Below are positions 62,661 through 64,000 of a stretch of DNA of 64,000 nt, piece by piece. The notes under the pieces were generated by a model, which saw nothing but the letters and a program-made list of their open reading frames with translations, had not been told where the DNA came from and did no database searches. Source of the stretch: Pseudomonas sp. MN1F (GTDB lineage: Bacteria; Pseudomonadota; Gammaproteobacteria; Pseudomonadales; Pseudomonadaceae); assembly GCF_009391885.1 (NCBI RefSeq), contig NZ_VZII01000024.1:1-64000 (forward strand), written 5' to 3'. Every line of letters starts with the position of its first letter. Position 1 is the first letter of the stretch. The position numbers and the translations under genes were made by a program.

Positions 62661-64000
62661 ATGGCGGTTCTCGACAGCGCGTCCTCGGGCAGTAGCGCGC
62701 CCCAACGGGGTATTACCAAGGAGGAGCGCAAGGTTATTTTCGCCTCCTCGCTAGGTACCGTGTTCGAATGGTACGACTTCTACCTGTACGGCTCGCTGGC
62801 AGCAATCATCGCCAAGCACTTCTTCGCCGGCGTCAATGAAACCACCTCGTTCATCTTTGCCTTGCTGGCCTTCGCCGCCGGCTTTGCGGTGCGGCCGTTC
62901 GGCGCTATCGTGTTCGGCCGCCTGGGCGACATGATCGGGCGCAAGCACACCTTCCTCATCACCATCGTCATCATGGGCCTGTCCACCGCGGTGGTGGGGC
63001 TATTGCCCAGCTACGCGGCGATTGGCGTGGCGGCACCGATCATCCTGATCACCCTGCGTCTGCTCCAGGGCCTGGCACTGGGCGGTGAGTACGGCGGTGC
63101 GGCCACCTATGTCGCCGAGCACGCGCCCAAGGGCCGGCGCGGCTACTTCACGGCGTGGATCCAGACTACCGCCACGCTTGGCCTGTTCCTCTCGCTGCTG
63201 GTGATCCTGGCCTGCCGCACCGTCATGGGCACCGAGGTGTTCGAGGCCTGGGGCTGGCGGGTGCCATTCCTGTTGTCGATCCTGCTGCTGGCGATTTCGG
63301 TGTACATCCGCATGCAGCTCAACGAGTCGCCGGTGTTCATGAAGATGAAAGCCGAAGGCAAGGCGTGCAAGGCGCCGCTGACCGAGTCGTTCGCCCGCTG
63401 GGACAACCTCAAGGTAGTGATCATGTCGCTGCTCGGCGGTACGGCGGGGCAGGCGGTGGTGTGGTACACCGGGCAGTTCTATGCGCTGTTCTTCCTGCTG
63501 CAGATGCTCAAGATCGACCCGCAGACCGCCAACCTGCTGATCGCCGGGTCGTTGCTGATCGGCACGCCGTTCTTCATTTTCTTCGGCAGCCTGTCGGACC
63601 GCATTGGCCGCAAGAAAATCGTCATGGCTGGCTGCATCATCGCCGCGTTGACCTATTTCCCGATCTTCAAGGCGCTGACCGAGTACGGCAATCCGGACGT
63701 GTTCGTCGCCCAGGAGCAGAACCCGGTGGTGGTGGTCGCCGACCCTGGCCAGTGCTCGTTCCAGTTCGACCCGGTGGGCAAGGCCAAATTCACCAGCTCC
63801 TGCGACATCGCCAAGAGCCTGCTGGCCAAGCGGGCGATTCCCTACACCAACCAGGTGGCCGAACCTGGCAGCGTGGCGCAGGTGCGCATTGGTGAACGGG
63901 TGATCCCGAGCTTCGATGGCAGCAAGCTGGCGGCCGCCGACTTGAAGACCCAGAGCGATGCCTTCACCGCGACCATGGGCGGCGCCTTGAAAGAGGCGGG
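62661..64000 (+). CDS. MHS-family transporter, C-terminus outside window
   Basis: Metabolite:H+ symporter starting at ATG 62661 (GGAGG 7 bases upstream) and running beyond the window; at least 446 residues. TM1 motif LGTVFEWYDFYLYGSLAAII and the loop GRLGDMIGRKHTF identify the MHS group. After about eight segments there is a hydrophilic stretch of more than 100 residues (from GNPDVFVAQEQNPVVVVADP on), an insertion found in a known Pseudomonas subset. It has a separate upstream region of about 190 bases without a gene. Confidence 0.9.
   Translation, partial: MAVLDSASSGSSAPQRGITKEERKVIFASSLGTVFEWYDFYLYGSLAAIIAKHFFAGVNETTSFIFALLAFAAGFAVRPFGAIVFGRLGDMIGRKHTFLITIVIMGLSTAVVGLLPSYAAIGVAAPIILITLRLLQGLALGGEYGGAATYVAEHAPKGRRGYFTAWIQTTATLGLFLSLLVILACRTVMGTEVFEAWGWRVPFLLSILLLAISVYIRMQLNESPVFMKMKAEGKACKAPLTESFARWDNLKVVIMSLLGGTAGQAVVWYTGQFYALFFLLQMLKIDPQTANLLIAGSLLIGTPFFIFFGSLSDRIGRKKIVMAGCIIAALTYFPIFKALTEYGNPDVFVAQEQNPVVVVADPGQCSFQFDPVGKAKFTSSCDIAKSLLAKRAIPYTNQVAEPGSVAQVRIGERVIPSFDGSKLAAADLKTQSDAFTATMGGALKEA

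Noticed and set aside
1..64000. CRISPR arrays, tRNA or rRNA genes
   Set aside because: No repeated 25-40-base units with spacers, and no tRNA- or rRNA-like sequence noticed by reading.

Overview
The window looks like a chromosomal segment of a Pseudomonas of the P. putida type. This is inferred from the GC-rich native genes, a 2-methylcitrate-cycle acnD, a mexT/mexS pair, a Pseudomonas-type ornithine cyclodeaminase, an OprD porin and a Pot-type ABC importer. No rRNA, tRNA or CRISPR array was seen. The ends are cut inside genes: acnD on the left and an MHS-family transporter on the right.

There are two kinds of DNA. About 1-1235 and 41.5-64 kb are GC-rich, core-like sequence. About 1.3-41.4 kb is an accessory, mosaic region with more A/T at third codon positions (strongest at 1.3-18 kb and 38-40 kb). 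It carries a complete IS5-family element, an IS630 remnant and, at its right edge, a P4-type tyrosine integrase next to the 3' end of mexT.

The accessory region holds four metabolic modules. (A) 1.4-16.8 kb: a divergent aconitase B paralogue, then a CoA-dependent catabolic cluster (thioesterase; BadH-like dehydrogenase, amidohydrolase, enoyl-CoA hydratase, AcuI/YhdH-like reductase, PaaK-like ligase, acyl-CoA dehydrogenase) joined to a PotABCD-type ABC importer and closed by a LysR gene. It resembles alicyclic-acid beta-oxidation, but I cannot assign a substrate. (B) 18.4-23.9 kb: LysR, beta-alanine:pyruvate aminotransferase, (methyl)malonate-semialdehyde dehydrogenase and a second class III aminotransferase. 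(C) 24.2-33.5 kb: eight leftward genes (two MHS transporters, OprD porin, carbamoylase-type amidohydrolase, 2-hydroxyacid dehydrogenase, class II aldolase-like protein, RidA, RraA) with a divergent LysR gene behind two tandem ATTAG-N8-CTAAT dyads. (D) 33.5-38.1 kb: amino-acid permease, stand-alone PutA-type ribbon-helix-helix protein, Lrp regulator, ornithine cyclodeaminase and a CtlX-like hydrolase, suggesting conversion of citrulline/ornithine to proline.

The core-like right part contains mexT/mexS; an unknown 457-residue protein coupled to a MocR-like regulator that lacks the PLP lysine; a probable SOS-controlled two-gene operon (LexA box, FAN1 nuclease, then a PD-(D/E)XK nuclease fused to an iron-sulfur XPD/DinG-like helicase); pgm; a pirin; a UvrD-like helicase; a 1624-residue LRR protein with an IpaH-type NEL ubiquitin-ligase domain; an alpha/beta-hydrolase whose nucleophile position is Gly; a glyoxalase-family protein; and the partial transporter.

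Best candidates for undescribed biology are modules A and C, the SOS-linked nuclease/helicase operon, the NEL-domain giant protein and the stand-alone PutA DNA-binding domain. All calls come from reading the sequence; no database search was possible.
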